Shown here in pieces: positions 22,571-32,179 of a stretch of DNA of 64,000 nt; within the stretch, counting starts at the first letter, position 1, and every line of letters begins with the position of its first letter. Under the pieces are notes generated by a model. It was not told where the DNA came from. It did not search any database and saw only the letters and a list, made by a program, of their open reading frames with translations. A program made the translations under genes and the position numbers. The stretch is from Mytilus galloprovincialis (Eukaryota > Mollusca > Bivalvia > Mytilida > Mytilidae). The stretch spans positions 95,933,743 to 95,997,742 of the forward strand of contig NC_134839.1 of assembly GCF_965363235.1 (NCBI RefSeq), in the 5' to 3' direction.

Positions 22571-23247
22571 TGTGAATTTTTGGCGAGCCTGCGACTTCTG
22601 TCAAAGAACGCTCGTCATAAGGATAGTGATCCAGCGGCGGCGTTAGCTGACTTCGTAAAAGCTTTATATTTTAGAGAGTGTAAGACCTGGATGCTTTATT
22701 TTATATATATAAGAAAAAAATTTGCATAAAAAATCTTACCTTTTTTTAAAATAGTCACTGAACCATGACAATGGGCATATGACAGACAATATAAGGCATC
22801 TCCTGCATATATATAAACAAGTCTAAATTGAAAACTACGTTCAAACCTATGATTGTGTTGAATAAAAACCGCAATTTTTATACGTGTGCATGTAAAACAA
22901 ATTTCGTTGTAGAAGGGTCTAAATACAGCACAAACAACATTTTCCAAAAGACCAAAAAAGTGAAAAAGTATATTTAAACAAAACGCATTTGACTAGCAGG
23001 TCGAACAACTGATGTTCTTTAACCCTGCTGACTGCCATTGGCGATTGCCAAATAAAATTGATCACAAGATGTAAAAAAAATGGATCTCAGTATATAACTT
23101 TAATACTAAACAGAAAACAATTAACTTGTGGTCACGATGTTATGCCACAAACATAAGGTGTTAATATTTTTTTGTACACCAGATCCAGATTTCGACAATA
23201 AATGTCTCTTCAGTGATGCTAGGGATCGAAACGGTATTTGGAAGGCC
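22571..23247 (-). repeat. Dispersed repeat copy, left of the GTAACACTC element
   Basis: A composite of blocks found elsewhere in the window: GAGAGTGTAAGACCTGGATG (as at 18.93 kb), the minus-strand form of ACGTATAAAAATTGCG and TTTGAACGTAGTTTTCAATT (as at 28.6 and 29.05 kb), CCAATGGCAGTCAGCAGGGT, and CCAAATACCGTTTCGATCCC (as at 28.79 kb). It is interrupted at its right edge by the 1.2-kb element starting at 23256. No coding content. Confidence 0.7.
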
Positions 23248-23255
23248 ATATATAT

Positions 23256-24454
23256 GTAACACTCAGAAACGTGTCCTTCCCCCCAAACGTGTCCGATTCC
23301 CCCAAACGTGTCCACATTGACGTAAATGAACTGCAAAACATGTCTAGTTGTAAAATTGCGCCAAAGCGTGTCATTTGTATAAAACGCCCAAACTTGTCCA
23401 TTTTTAATACCCACCCAAACGTGTCCACATTGACGTAAATGAACTGCAAAACATGTCTAGTTGTAAAATGGTGCCAAAGCGTGTCATTTGTATAAAACGC
23501 CCAAACGTGTCCATTTTTAATACCCACCCAAACGTGTCCAATCAACCAAAACGTGTCCACGATAGGCGTTTTTACCTGCGCATTAAAACCTTGGAAGCAT
23601 TCCACTTTTCATAATGTGCCATCAGTTGTATTTGGAAGGCAACATTTTTTTTTAAATTTTCGTAACTTTTATTTAAAACGGCTTCTATTACATAACAGAT
23701 ATTGAAGTAGCTGCCTGCTTCTTACTGTAGTTATAAACAAATCGGTCTTTACTCGCATTTATTTTTTTAGACTAAAATCTCAACTAGTGTTAATCACAAA
23801 TAACCTTAAAAATTAAGGCCAAATCTTAAACTCCCAGTATGATAATAAAACCTAACTACAGAATATATCGTTAACATAATGTCGTTCGAATAACGAATGT
23901 AATATTTGGCACTGGACGTTATGTCTCTTGTTCTTGTGTCTTCGGTAATGCTCGTTACCTAAAATTAATTAAAAATACCAGAACTGTAAAATAAAAAAAA
24001 AAATGATTCACATAGCAAACGATTAATTCAACTGTACTCACATTATTTGTATGTTCGCTCTAAATGAGCAAGAAATACTTGCAACACAATAAGTAATTTC
24101 AGTCAAAAGTTAATTTATATGTTACAGATTAAATTTTCAGTTATGATAATCATTAACAACCAGCATTGATCAAACTAATGTTGATAAATGACCACTCCAT
24201 CAACTGTCATAGAACTGCTGTAAACGTTATCAATGTCCTTTTTGACATACATGTATTAGCGCTAAAAGACTTGAGACGTTCTGACGTTTAAAAGTGGACA
24301 CGTTTGGGCGAATAACAATTATCGGACACGTTTGGATGTACTAAAATCGGACACGTTTGGGCAACATTGTATAATATGGACATGTTTGGGGATAATAGAC
24401 ACGTTTGGGGGAATCGGACACTTTTTGGGGAATGGACACGTTTGGGAGTGTTAC
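23256..24454 (+). mobile_element. 1.2-kb TIR element with iterated AAACGTGTCC motifs
   Basis: The ends are inverted: GTAACACTC...AAACGTGTCC at left and GGACACGTTTGGGAGTGTTA + C at right. They are flanked by an identical 8-bp ATATATAT on each side (23248-23255 and 24455-24462). CCCAAACGTGTCC or close variants occur many times near the left end, and their reverse complement (GGACACGTTTGGG) many times near the right end. A 113-bp unit is tandemly duplicated (starts 23301, 23414, third partial start 23527). No transposase is visible, so it is non-autonomous. The 8-bp duplication would suit a hAT-like superfamily, although the target is itself a TA repeat. Confidence 0.82.
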
Positions 24455-24462
24455 ATATATAT

Positions 24463-24910
24463 AGTCTGTCATATGCCCATTGTCATTGACCTCATTTTCA
24501 TGGTTCAGTTTCCATTTAAAAAAAAGTATGATTTTTATGCAAATTTCTTTCTTATAATGAGTAATATGATAACTCTAAAAAGTATGTGCGTACCTTGCAA
24601 GGTCCTCGTACCCGTCATGCAGTTTTCGTTGACCTCGCCGGACCTCATTTCCATGGTTCAGTGGTAAAAGTTAAGTTTTTTGAGGTCTTTTTTCTAATAC
24701 TATATGTAAGATGTACATGTCTGTCTGGCATGGTTCATCTGACCATGACCTTGACCTCATTTTCATTGTTCATTGGTCAATGTTAAGTTTTCTTTGTTAA
24801 ATCTGTTTTAAGAAATTATATGCAATAGGTCAACTATATTTGTTGCATTGAATGATTTTGAGATGTACATGTATTTCTTGATTTGGTTTATCTGACCTTG
24901 ACCTCACACT
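24463..24910 (+). repeat. Dispersed 'GACCTCATTTTCATGGTTCA' repeat copy
   Basis: Contains GTCATATGCCCATTGTCATT, GCGTACCTTGCAAGGTCCTC and AATAGGTCAACTATATTTGT, matching 18960-19140 and 19500-19560. Its left neighbour is the right end of the 1.2-kb element, which inserted into it. Confidence 0.7.
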
Positions 24911-25626
24911 TTTTTAGAAGTTAAATGGTCGTTCCCTAAGGTATATGCACTGTGAATATGAATTCACAACCGGTATATCCCAATAAATTCCCTGAAATCA
25001 CAAACAACTTTACCGCTTCTCCGCTTGCAGCTCTAGATCCACTTATGTTGTTTTGTTATGAAGAATAAAAGGGTAATTTTCAGGATTTTGGAAGGGTGAT
25101 CTTGAATTTATCTTTAAATTATTCCTTCTACTGGATGAGAATTCTGTAAAAAAAAAAAGAAGAAAGAGAGAAATTTCGATTTTTCCTCCAGTATCCCTCT
25201 AATCAAGGATTTGTATAGTATAGTATACTATACATCCTTGCTCTAATGAAAGAAAATGACACGTCATTAGGATCAGATATAATCACTGAGGTCAGATAAA
25301 CACGTATATATAGTTATAGTATATATAAAAAAAAACACATGTTCGTTTCGGTCAATAGTTCGTTCTACGTAAAAATAGATTTTTGATTTGGAGATAGATT
25401 GCTCCCGGTTCTGGAGGTTCTGAATGAGATCGATTATTAATCGGAATTATTATAATATAAGTGATTTGTTTTTCGTTAACCTTAGTGATAATATTCTAAC
25501 GTTAGTTATCGAGATTTAAATTTTAACTCATAAAACTTTATTCTTCAAAGTAATTTATGACAGTAATTTTGATATTTTTTCAATGAGATAAGCGTCCAAC
25601 TTTCACTTTCGTTTTGATCATGTGCG
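24911..25626 (+). other. YBEY upstream region
   Basis: AT-rich flank and presumed promoter/5' UTR of YBEY. It holds a short palindromic TATA-rich stretch around 25214-25235 (TATAGTATAGTATACTATAC). No clear TATA box at a defined distance from a start site could be assigned. Confidence 0.45.
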
Positions 25627-25664
25627 ATGACTCTCGTTGTGAAAAACTTGCAAAAGGTTGTTAA
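25620..25664 (+). other. Possible uORF overlapping the YBEY start
   Basis: An ATG seven bases before the YBEY ATG, in another frame, opens a 14-codon ORF that ends in TAA inside YBEY. If the transcript starts upstream of it, scanning ribosomes would meet this ATG first, which could lower YBEY translation. The transcription start is unknown. Confidence 0.4.
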
Positions 25665-28600
25665 TTTTAATATTGGTTTGCTGGAAAACCATGTGATGTT
25701 ATTGAGAAGGCTGATGGACATAACTTCATTCGATTTAGGTGTTGTTTGCTATGACAATAAATCAATTCATAAACTGAATAAGACATACAGAGATGTGGAT
25801 GAATCAACAGATGTTTTAGCTTTTCCTTTTATAGAGGTAAGAGTTAGAATTTGTTGACTTGTTCCTTTTCAGTAATGAAAGTTCTCAGCAGCTTTGTTTT
25901 ACTGATAGTCTGGGGTAAAGTGAAAACTGTGCCTTTAGCCTAATGTCAAATAAAAATATATGTGTGGTTCCAGTTACCCTACCTACCCTACTTTTTAGTC
26001 TTAACAATCAGAGGCGGATTAAGGGGGGGGACAGGGGGCCCGGGCCCCTCCTTTTTGGGAAAAAATTTGGTTGCTAATATAGGGAATCACTGAAGCGTGA
26101 CTGGAGCGGGCCCCCTCTTAGGTCAGTCAGTGGGCCCCCACTTATGAAAATTTCTGGATCCGCCACTGACAATAGCCTACCCTAAACTTTTTATTGCCAT
26201 TTTTCATTAAGCACTGTTAAAGTCAGTTATGTTGCTCCCATAAACTCAATAAAAAAATAACATTAAATAGAATTAATCCCTACCTACCGACCCTAACTTT
26301 TCAGTTTTGGATGTAACTTCAACCACACATACTTTTTTATTTGGCCTTACAGGGTTTGCTTTAGCTTATTAATTGTGGAGTTCAATGTGAAGGTCCAAAT
26401 ACAAAAACACTGAAAATCTTAGAGGAATGGACCTTTGTCAGTTGATGCACCGTGTCTAATGACGAAGGTCCACATTAACTCAAATTCATATAGGAATGCA
26501 CATATGACAGTGACTCAGTTTCATTCGTCATGTTTGATGACCAAGGTCTCCATTAAAATAAGGGTTAATTCATCTTCTTTTCAATTATTTAAGCCCGTCA
26601 TAATGTTTCATAAATATACACAACTCAGTTTAAATGATAAAAAAGGAATGATATTTTTTTAAATTTCGCATTGGATGCATTATGTTTATAAGAGGAGAAT
26701 TTTTATATCAAAAAGCATGGTCCAGTAGCAGCTAATACCAGTGGCGGATCCAGAAATTTTCATAAGTGGGGGCCCACTGACTGACCTAAGAGGGGGCCCG
26801 CACCAGTCACGCTGTAGTGATTCCCTATATAAGCAACCAAATTTTTTTCCAAAAAGGGGGGGGCCCGGGCCCCTGCACCCCCCTAAATCCGCCTCTGAAT
26901 ACCAAAAGTATACATTGACATTCATTTTACTTATCAGTGGCTGTATAGATTAAGACCAACGAAAAAAACGCTAAAAAACAACGAAAAGAAAAACAACAGC
27001 CTAGAAAAAATAATGAAAAATTAAGACTGAGCAACACGAACAAAACTAAAAAAACGGGTGTTATTAGATGCTCCTGAAGGGTATAAACAGATAAATTCAA
27101 AAAATTATTCTGTTTGGCTTATTATGATAGTTATGGTTGTCTATGGTTTGTTCAGTCCATTTTCAAACTGAACTTGCTTTTGAAATATTTTTAGTTTCTT
27201 TCTTTAGTTAACTTACCATGTATATGCCCATCTAATTTCAGAATAAAAGTCTAATCATGAATGGTAATTAACCCCTCCCAAACATTCAGCTAATATGGCT
27301 AGTGTTTCTCAGGTTAGAAACGAAATATGTAATGTTATTAGGATATGATTAGTACTCAAAAATTTTGAAAAATGAAATATACAAGAAGAAGCAATAGTAG
27401 CGAGATCTAGCTTTGGCTTCTAGGGGATCTACTCTTCACTTTGATATTCTGAAATATGTTTGCTACTACCGAAGATCAAATCAATGATAGTGGAAATACC
27501 TGTTTTGATCGAAGGCTTGTGTCTTAGTAGATTTTATGTGTATTCTTTCAGGTAATCGAGCCAGGTATTCTTCCATTTATAAAAGATCCCGAAGAAAGGA
27601 TTCTCGGGGATATTGCACTAGGCATACCGTATATTGTGGAAAATCTAGAAGAGAACGAGAAACTAGAAGAGGTTTTACCGGTTAGATCATTAAACTATAG
27701 TATATGAAATTAAGATCACCACATAAAAATAGAATTAGAAGATACCGATCTTTGCAACAAAGTCAGATGTAGGCCATTTTGCATAATCATGTTTTCCAAC
27801 GTGAAATGGTACTGGGTGTGACATAGATTATATATACACTAGAACCAGCCGAGAAATCGCAGGGAAAGAGAGCATATGTAAACTGTAAGAAAAACCTGGA
27901 GAATTTCAGGAGAGGTATCAATGGTCAAAGGTACTTGGGAACTGGGCACATTTTTTTGCCCTCCCCCTTTTTTCCAAATACCAATTTTTATTCCTTATGT
28001 TTTCTGTATATAATGAACAGACATATAAACTATGATTACTATAAACCAACAATGATATATTATATATATATATATCGGTGACCGTGGTGAAAAGTAAAGA
28101 GCCCCCCCCCAGAGGCGGATTTAGAGGGGAGCGGGCCCCCTCTTAGGTCAGTCAGTGGGCCCCCACTTATGAAAATTTCTGGATCCGCCACTGCCCCCCC
28201 CCCCCCCCCCCCCCTCACACAGTAAACCATTGGAATTTATAGTAAATTACAGCAAATACAATTTATTCATAGTATATGTATGTAGTATACAGAATGTCCC
28301 ATTCAAAGGAATAGAGCAATGTTAACAAACGTGTCGGATATATAAAAACGGTTTCGTCTGTCCCATAAGAATGACCATGGGATGAAACTGGGCCACATTT
28401 ATATTTTATACACATCTTGTGATCAATTTATTTGACAATCGCCAATGGCAGTCAGCAGGGTTTAAGAACATCAGTTGCCAGTCGTTCTGTTAGTCAAATG
28501 AGTTTTGTGAAAATATACTTTTTCACTTTTTTGGTCTTTTGGTAAATGTTGTTTGTGCTATATTTAGACCCTTCTACAACGAAATTTGTTTTACATGCAC

Positions 28601-29576
28601 ACGTATAAAAATTGCGTTTTTTATCCAACGCAATCATAGGTTTGAACGTAGTTTTCAATTTAGACTTGGTTTACATTTTTCCGTTTGGGCATGTATCATA
28701 TTTTCCCTCCGGTTTATATGATCCGTTATCCTATTTTGACTCTATAAAATTCAAGAGTCTATCCTAAATTGTGGTAAATTATATGGCCTTCCAAATACCG
28801 TTTCGATCCCTAACATCACTGAAGAGACATTTATTGTCGAAATCCGGATCTGGTGTACAAATTGTTGCACCTCATGTTTGTGGTATAACATCTTTGCCGC
28901 AAGTTTATTGTTTTCTGTTTAGTTTAAAATTCAAATTTGTTTTACCATTGGATATTAATTTCTAACATATTTTATATTCATTCTTGATCCCCTGCTGAAA
29001 TCATGAGGAATTAGCTTGACATGCACACGTATAAAAATTGCGGTTTTTATCCAACGCAATCATAGGTTTGAACGTAGTTTTCAATTAAGACTTGTTTATA
29101 TATATATATTGCTGTACTTTTAAGTCTGAATGGAAAGCCCGTTGCGGTGTGAATTAATGCAACATTGTCCATTTTTTTACCAATCGTGCAGGTGAGGGTC
29201 CCCGAATGGTTTTGTTTTAAAACATTTTATCTCAATTTTTTGCTGCATGCAACTGTCCGTTTCAAGTTTTCTTTGTACTCCGGTCACACACAGTCCCCCA
29301 TTTTGAAAATCTTTGGACCCTGGTTCCCCCTTTTGAAAATCTTGGATCATCCACTGCTAATAACAAGATACGTAATTAATGATGTAAAAATATTTGTTTT
29401 TTTTCTGACAGGTTATGGTTACTCACGGAATCTGTCATCTGATTGGATACGACCACGAAGATGAGGTTCAGTGGCAACAAATGTACCAAAAAGAACTTAA
29501 CATACTTCAGAAATTTAACGATCAGACCGGTTATAACTGCAAACCATTATTAGGCGTGGGACACTTTATTCAATGA
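25627..29576 (+). CDS. YBEY: YbeY-family endoribonuclease (complete, three exons)
   Basis: YbeY/UPF0054 proteins are zinc-dependent endoribonucleases; the animal form works in mitochondrial rRNA/ribosome maturation. Exons: 25627-25836, 27552-27680 and 29412-29576, all joined in phase 0, giving 167 residues, the same length as human YBEY. The signature zinc site HGICHLIGYDH (three histidines) is in exon 3. Upstream family blocks are visible: FDLGVVCYDNKSI and YRDVDESTDVLAFPF in exon 1, ILGDIALGIPYIVE in exon 2. The exon 2 donor is GTTAGA, slightly weak. Splice phases plus unbroken family similarity make this an intact host gene and not a bacterial transfer. The introns (1.7 kb each) are filled with small transposons. 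Confidence 0.95.
26009..26168 (+). mobile_element. 160-bp MITE, copy A (CAGAGGCGG...CCGCCACTG)
   Basis: Terminal inverted repeats are CAGAGGCGGAT / ATCCGCCACTG, with a perfect 5-bp target duplication ACAAT (26004-26008, 26169-26173). The interior is GC-rich, with GGGCCCGGGCCCC and the pair GGGCCCCC. Non-coding. The 5-bp duplication with CAG...CTG ends would suit a hAT-like group that makes 5-bp duplications, but I cannot confirm the superfamily. Confidence 0.9.
26739..26897 (-). mobile_element. 160-bp MITE, copy B (inverted)
   Basis: Same family as copy A in the opposite orientation, 159 bp. Perfect 5-bp target duplication AATAC (26734-26738, 26898-26902). The small ORFs crossing it on both strands are artefacts of its GC-rich interior. 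Confidence 0.9.
28110..28193 (+). mobile_element. 84-bp MITE, copy C (internally deleted)
   Basis: Keeps both ends of the 160-bp family (CAGAGGCGGATTT and GGATCCGCCACTG) but lacks about 75 bp of the middle. It sits inside a poly-C run, so the flanking CCCCC on both sides is consistent with a 5-bp duplication but not proof. A 22-base C run follows. Confidence 0.85.
28418..28925 (+). repeat. Dispersed repeat copy in YBEY intron 2
   Basis: 28418-28690 is the reverse complement of about 22800-23075 and 28779-28925 of about 23100-23247, but the two blocks are in swapped order relative to that copy. This points to rearranged or differently truncated members of one family. The ORFs at 28539-28721 and 28771-28965 belong to the repeat. 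Confidence 0.7.
29010..29140 (+). repeat. Second copy of the 'ACGTATAAAAATTGCG' block
   Basis: Repeats CATGCACACGTATAAAAATT and CATAGGTTTGAACGTAGTTT from 28.6 kb within 500 bases, followed by a short TATA repeat and AAGTCTGAATGGAAAGCC. Evidently another piece of the same family. Confidence 0.65.
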
Positions 29577-31648
29577 CTATGGAACTGAGATTTTCTTACA
29601 TAACACAAGGGATCTGTTTGGTTATAGATCAAACTATTTGTAATAACTGGTTGTCGGAATTATTTTGGTACTTACCAAAACTTAGAATTATTCGTTCGTC
29701 ATTTCGTCCTGTACTTTATTTAACGCCATTGAAGGAGAGTCATTTTCTTACTGCTAACAGTAATATTTTGTGATAATTCCTCTCTCAACAAGGCCAGTCG
29801 ACCAACATTTTTTACAACTATTTCGCGTAGCCTATAACATGATCTTATCGGCCGATTTGTCACCATACATTGATTTTATTGTCGTGGTCACAAGTTATAT
29901 TTGGTATGCATAATTACTGACCAACAATGTATCCGACATTTGAATGTAAAGAATGTCGCTTAAACCTAATGTTATAAATGCGTGTGTTAATTTTTAGTAT
30001 GCTGTAAGAATGTTCTGAAAGATGTACATGTGAATAAGATGAAATTCTACAACCTCAATAACAATAGAAAGCGTTATAATGCCAGTGTATGTTTGATTGT
30101 GTCGCCTGTTATAGTTTGTTTTAATATGTTACTGTGCATGCTTATTTTTCTTCAGCATTTACCAGGCTCAAAATATCCACCCGTACCCCCCCCCCCCCCC
30201 CAAAAAAAAATATAACTATCAAATGATCGTCCCTTTATTTTATACGACTTTAAGTTAACGGATTGTTGGTTGCTTATTTTTAAACATCCAGTGGCAAATA
30301 TTTCATGCATGGCCATGACGACACGAGTTTATAAGTCGGGTATACCTTTTATAATATACAAAAAAACTATCTTGTTTAAGTTACTTTAAACTTGACAAAC
30401 AAGCAACATGTCTTTTACGCCAGACAAGCATTGACAAATTTTTATACAGTTCGGTATTACTCAGCGAATGGAGCACAATTTATCCCCATCGGATACACGT
30501 ATATTTTCTATCCAAAACGGAACATTATCAAGCAAATGAAGTTATATATGGGCGTTAATCATTTTGTTTGTGTGTCTTTCGTGGTGCACCAACATTATGT
30601 ATCAGATGGTTAGACCATGCTCTATCTTTATATTCCATGAAAACAGAATTGCTGTAAAGAACTCACATGCTCATCCCGTTGGCCTTACCAATACTTGTTT
30701 CAAAGACTATTCGTTAATCAAATATCACAGCATTTTAATCATTCATTTAATATCACAGTATAACAAATGTTACATTATATATATGCAACTAAATAACAAC
30801 AATGGTTCATATCTTTGCTATGGGACTAAACAGTGTCCACTGTAAGTTATAAATTCACACTGTTCACAATCTTTTAGTTTTTGTTTCAAACAGAAACTAT
30901 ATATATGTATAGCTGTGTCAGTTCATATATGTCATCTTGTTTCATCTTTCAATCAGGTCTTGTTGTGATGATTTACCGTCAGCCTGTTTTCAACTTCTGT
31001 TAAAAGAAGTCCATGTCGAATGCGTTAAACATCATTGCTGCCCGGGCAAGACTGTTACCTTAAAAAAAATAAATGGATGTAATATCAATATAAAAGTTTC
31101 TTTAAAAAAACAACCGATAAATGCAGTTGATTTCGTGACCAATGAATATTTTAAATTGTATATATAGTTTTGAGTAGTATTCAATATGTATAGATTTCAG
31201 TTTAGCTATGTTTCAATTTCGGACAACTCAAATATTCAATGGCAAATATGCCATGCATATCCAGAAAGAGGACATTCATATATTATAAATTAATTATATC
31301 TTCTGTAAATTATGTCAATTGGAAAAGGGCAAAATTTCTTGCTACAGTATTTGTCGTTCTTTCAATTTGACAGGAACATAGAATAGAATATACTAAATCC
31401 CCCGTGACTGCGACCAGATGGTTTGCGCTTTGAAAATAACCTGCGATTTAAGCTTACCTACACAGATTAATTCGGTTCAGGACATCGTGTGCCACTAGCC
31501 AATTCTTGTTCATATCACTTCATGTGGGTAGAATAATTAATAGGGGACCATTTAAATCTATATTTCTTTACCGCCTCCCTTAACTAGATCTGTCCGTGTA
31601 TCGGTACGTGCAATAATATGTGTTTTATGTATTATCAAATTTTCTTAC
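29577..31648 (+). other. YBEY 3' flank and intergenic sequence
   Basis: Two kilobases of AT-rich sequence without a recognised gene. It includes a poly-C/poly-A tract at 30186-30208. Later exons of the minus-strand secreted-protein gene at 31649-32102 could lie here, but none could be recognised. Confidence 0.5.
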
Positions 31649-32102
31649 CTCCGAAAAAGTTTCTGTTTGTTTGAAAACGGTTGCTAGCAGAATTTCTTGA
31701 TGTTCGTCGTTGACTGTTGGATCTTGGACGGTTTTGAACACGACGTTGGGGTTGGTTTCGAGAAGATCTCCGTGAGTTTCTAGAGTTTTGATTTTGAGAT
31801 CTTCTTCTGCCAGTATTGGATCGTGAAAAAGTTTGTTGTCTGCGTTGTTGGAGACCAAATCCTCTTTGTCCCCAACGTTGGCGTCTTCTTAAGCCTCCTC
31901 CAAAGAATCTGTTTCTGTAGGATTCGCCTGAATCGTCGTCGTTATAATTGCTGTTATCGTCATACAAGCTGTTTGAATCTGAGTCTCTGTAATTTCTGTA
32001 ACTTCCGACAAATGAATCACCGTAATTGTCTGAATCTCTGTCCCAGAACTGTGCACAAATACTTCCAAAAAGTACACAAACTATAATTTCCCGGAACATC
32101 AT
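31649..32102 (-). CDS. Secreted acidic/arginine-rich protein, first coding exon
   Basis: From the ATG at 32100-32102 the product starts MMFREIIVCVLFGSICA, a clear signal peptide cleaved before QFWDRDSD. The mature part has two zones: about 45 residues rich in D, S, N and Y, then about 90 residues rich in R, Q, S and N (RRRQRWGQRGFGLQQRRQQ; RRSSRNQPQRRVQ). A TATAAATA box at 32172-32179 places transcription start near 32145, downstream of an earlier in-frame ATG at 32165, so the shorter start is chosen. The frame meets a consensus donor (GGAG|GTAAG) at 31649 and would otherwise stop at 31635, so a further exon is likely. Byssal, shell-matrix or antimicrobial roles fit the composition; none is shown. 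Confidence 0.65.
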
Positions 32103-32171
32103 TGTAAAAACAACCTTTTCGTCAGGACTGCCTGTCTGAAGTGTAATGATTCGATTGTATAGCATGAATTC

Positions 32172-32179
32172 TATTTATA
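32172..32179 (-). promoter_or_regulatory. TATA box of the secreted-protein gene
   Basis: TATAAATA on the minus strand, 70 bases upstream of the chosen ATG. The spacing leaves room for a short 5' UTR. Confidence 0.6.

Larger units (their letters stand above)
25837..27551 (+). other. YBEY intron 1
   Basis: 1.7 kb, carrying two opposite-facing copies of a 160-bp transposon (26009-26168, 26739-26897). The remaining sequence is AT-rich with no other recognised feature. Confidence 0.85.
27681..29411 (+). other. YBEY intron 2
   Basis: 1.73 kb, containing an internally deleted MITE in a poly-C tract, an (AT)n microsatellite near 28062-28076, and blocks of a dispersed repeat at 28418-28925 and 29010-29140. 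No additional exon was seen. Confidence 0.8.

Noticed and set aside
23121-23605. Tryptophan/phenylalanine-rich repeat protein on the minus strand
   Set aside because: The ORF is produced by the tandem 113-bp unit of the GTAACACTC element.
26686-26953. ORFs on both strands with glycine/proline-rich translation
   Set aside because: They are translations of the GC-rich interior of the 160-bp MITE.
25627-29576. YbeY as a bacterial contaminant or recent bacterial transfer
   Set aside because: It has three exons with proper splice sites, the length and blocks of the animal protein, and introns full of host repeats.
31823-32086. Cysteine-rich plus-strand ORF
   Set aside because: It is the antisense shadow of the arginine-rich secreted protein; the apparent cysteines come from reverse-complemented arginine and serine codons.
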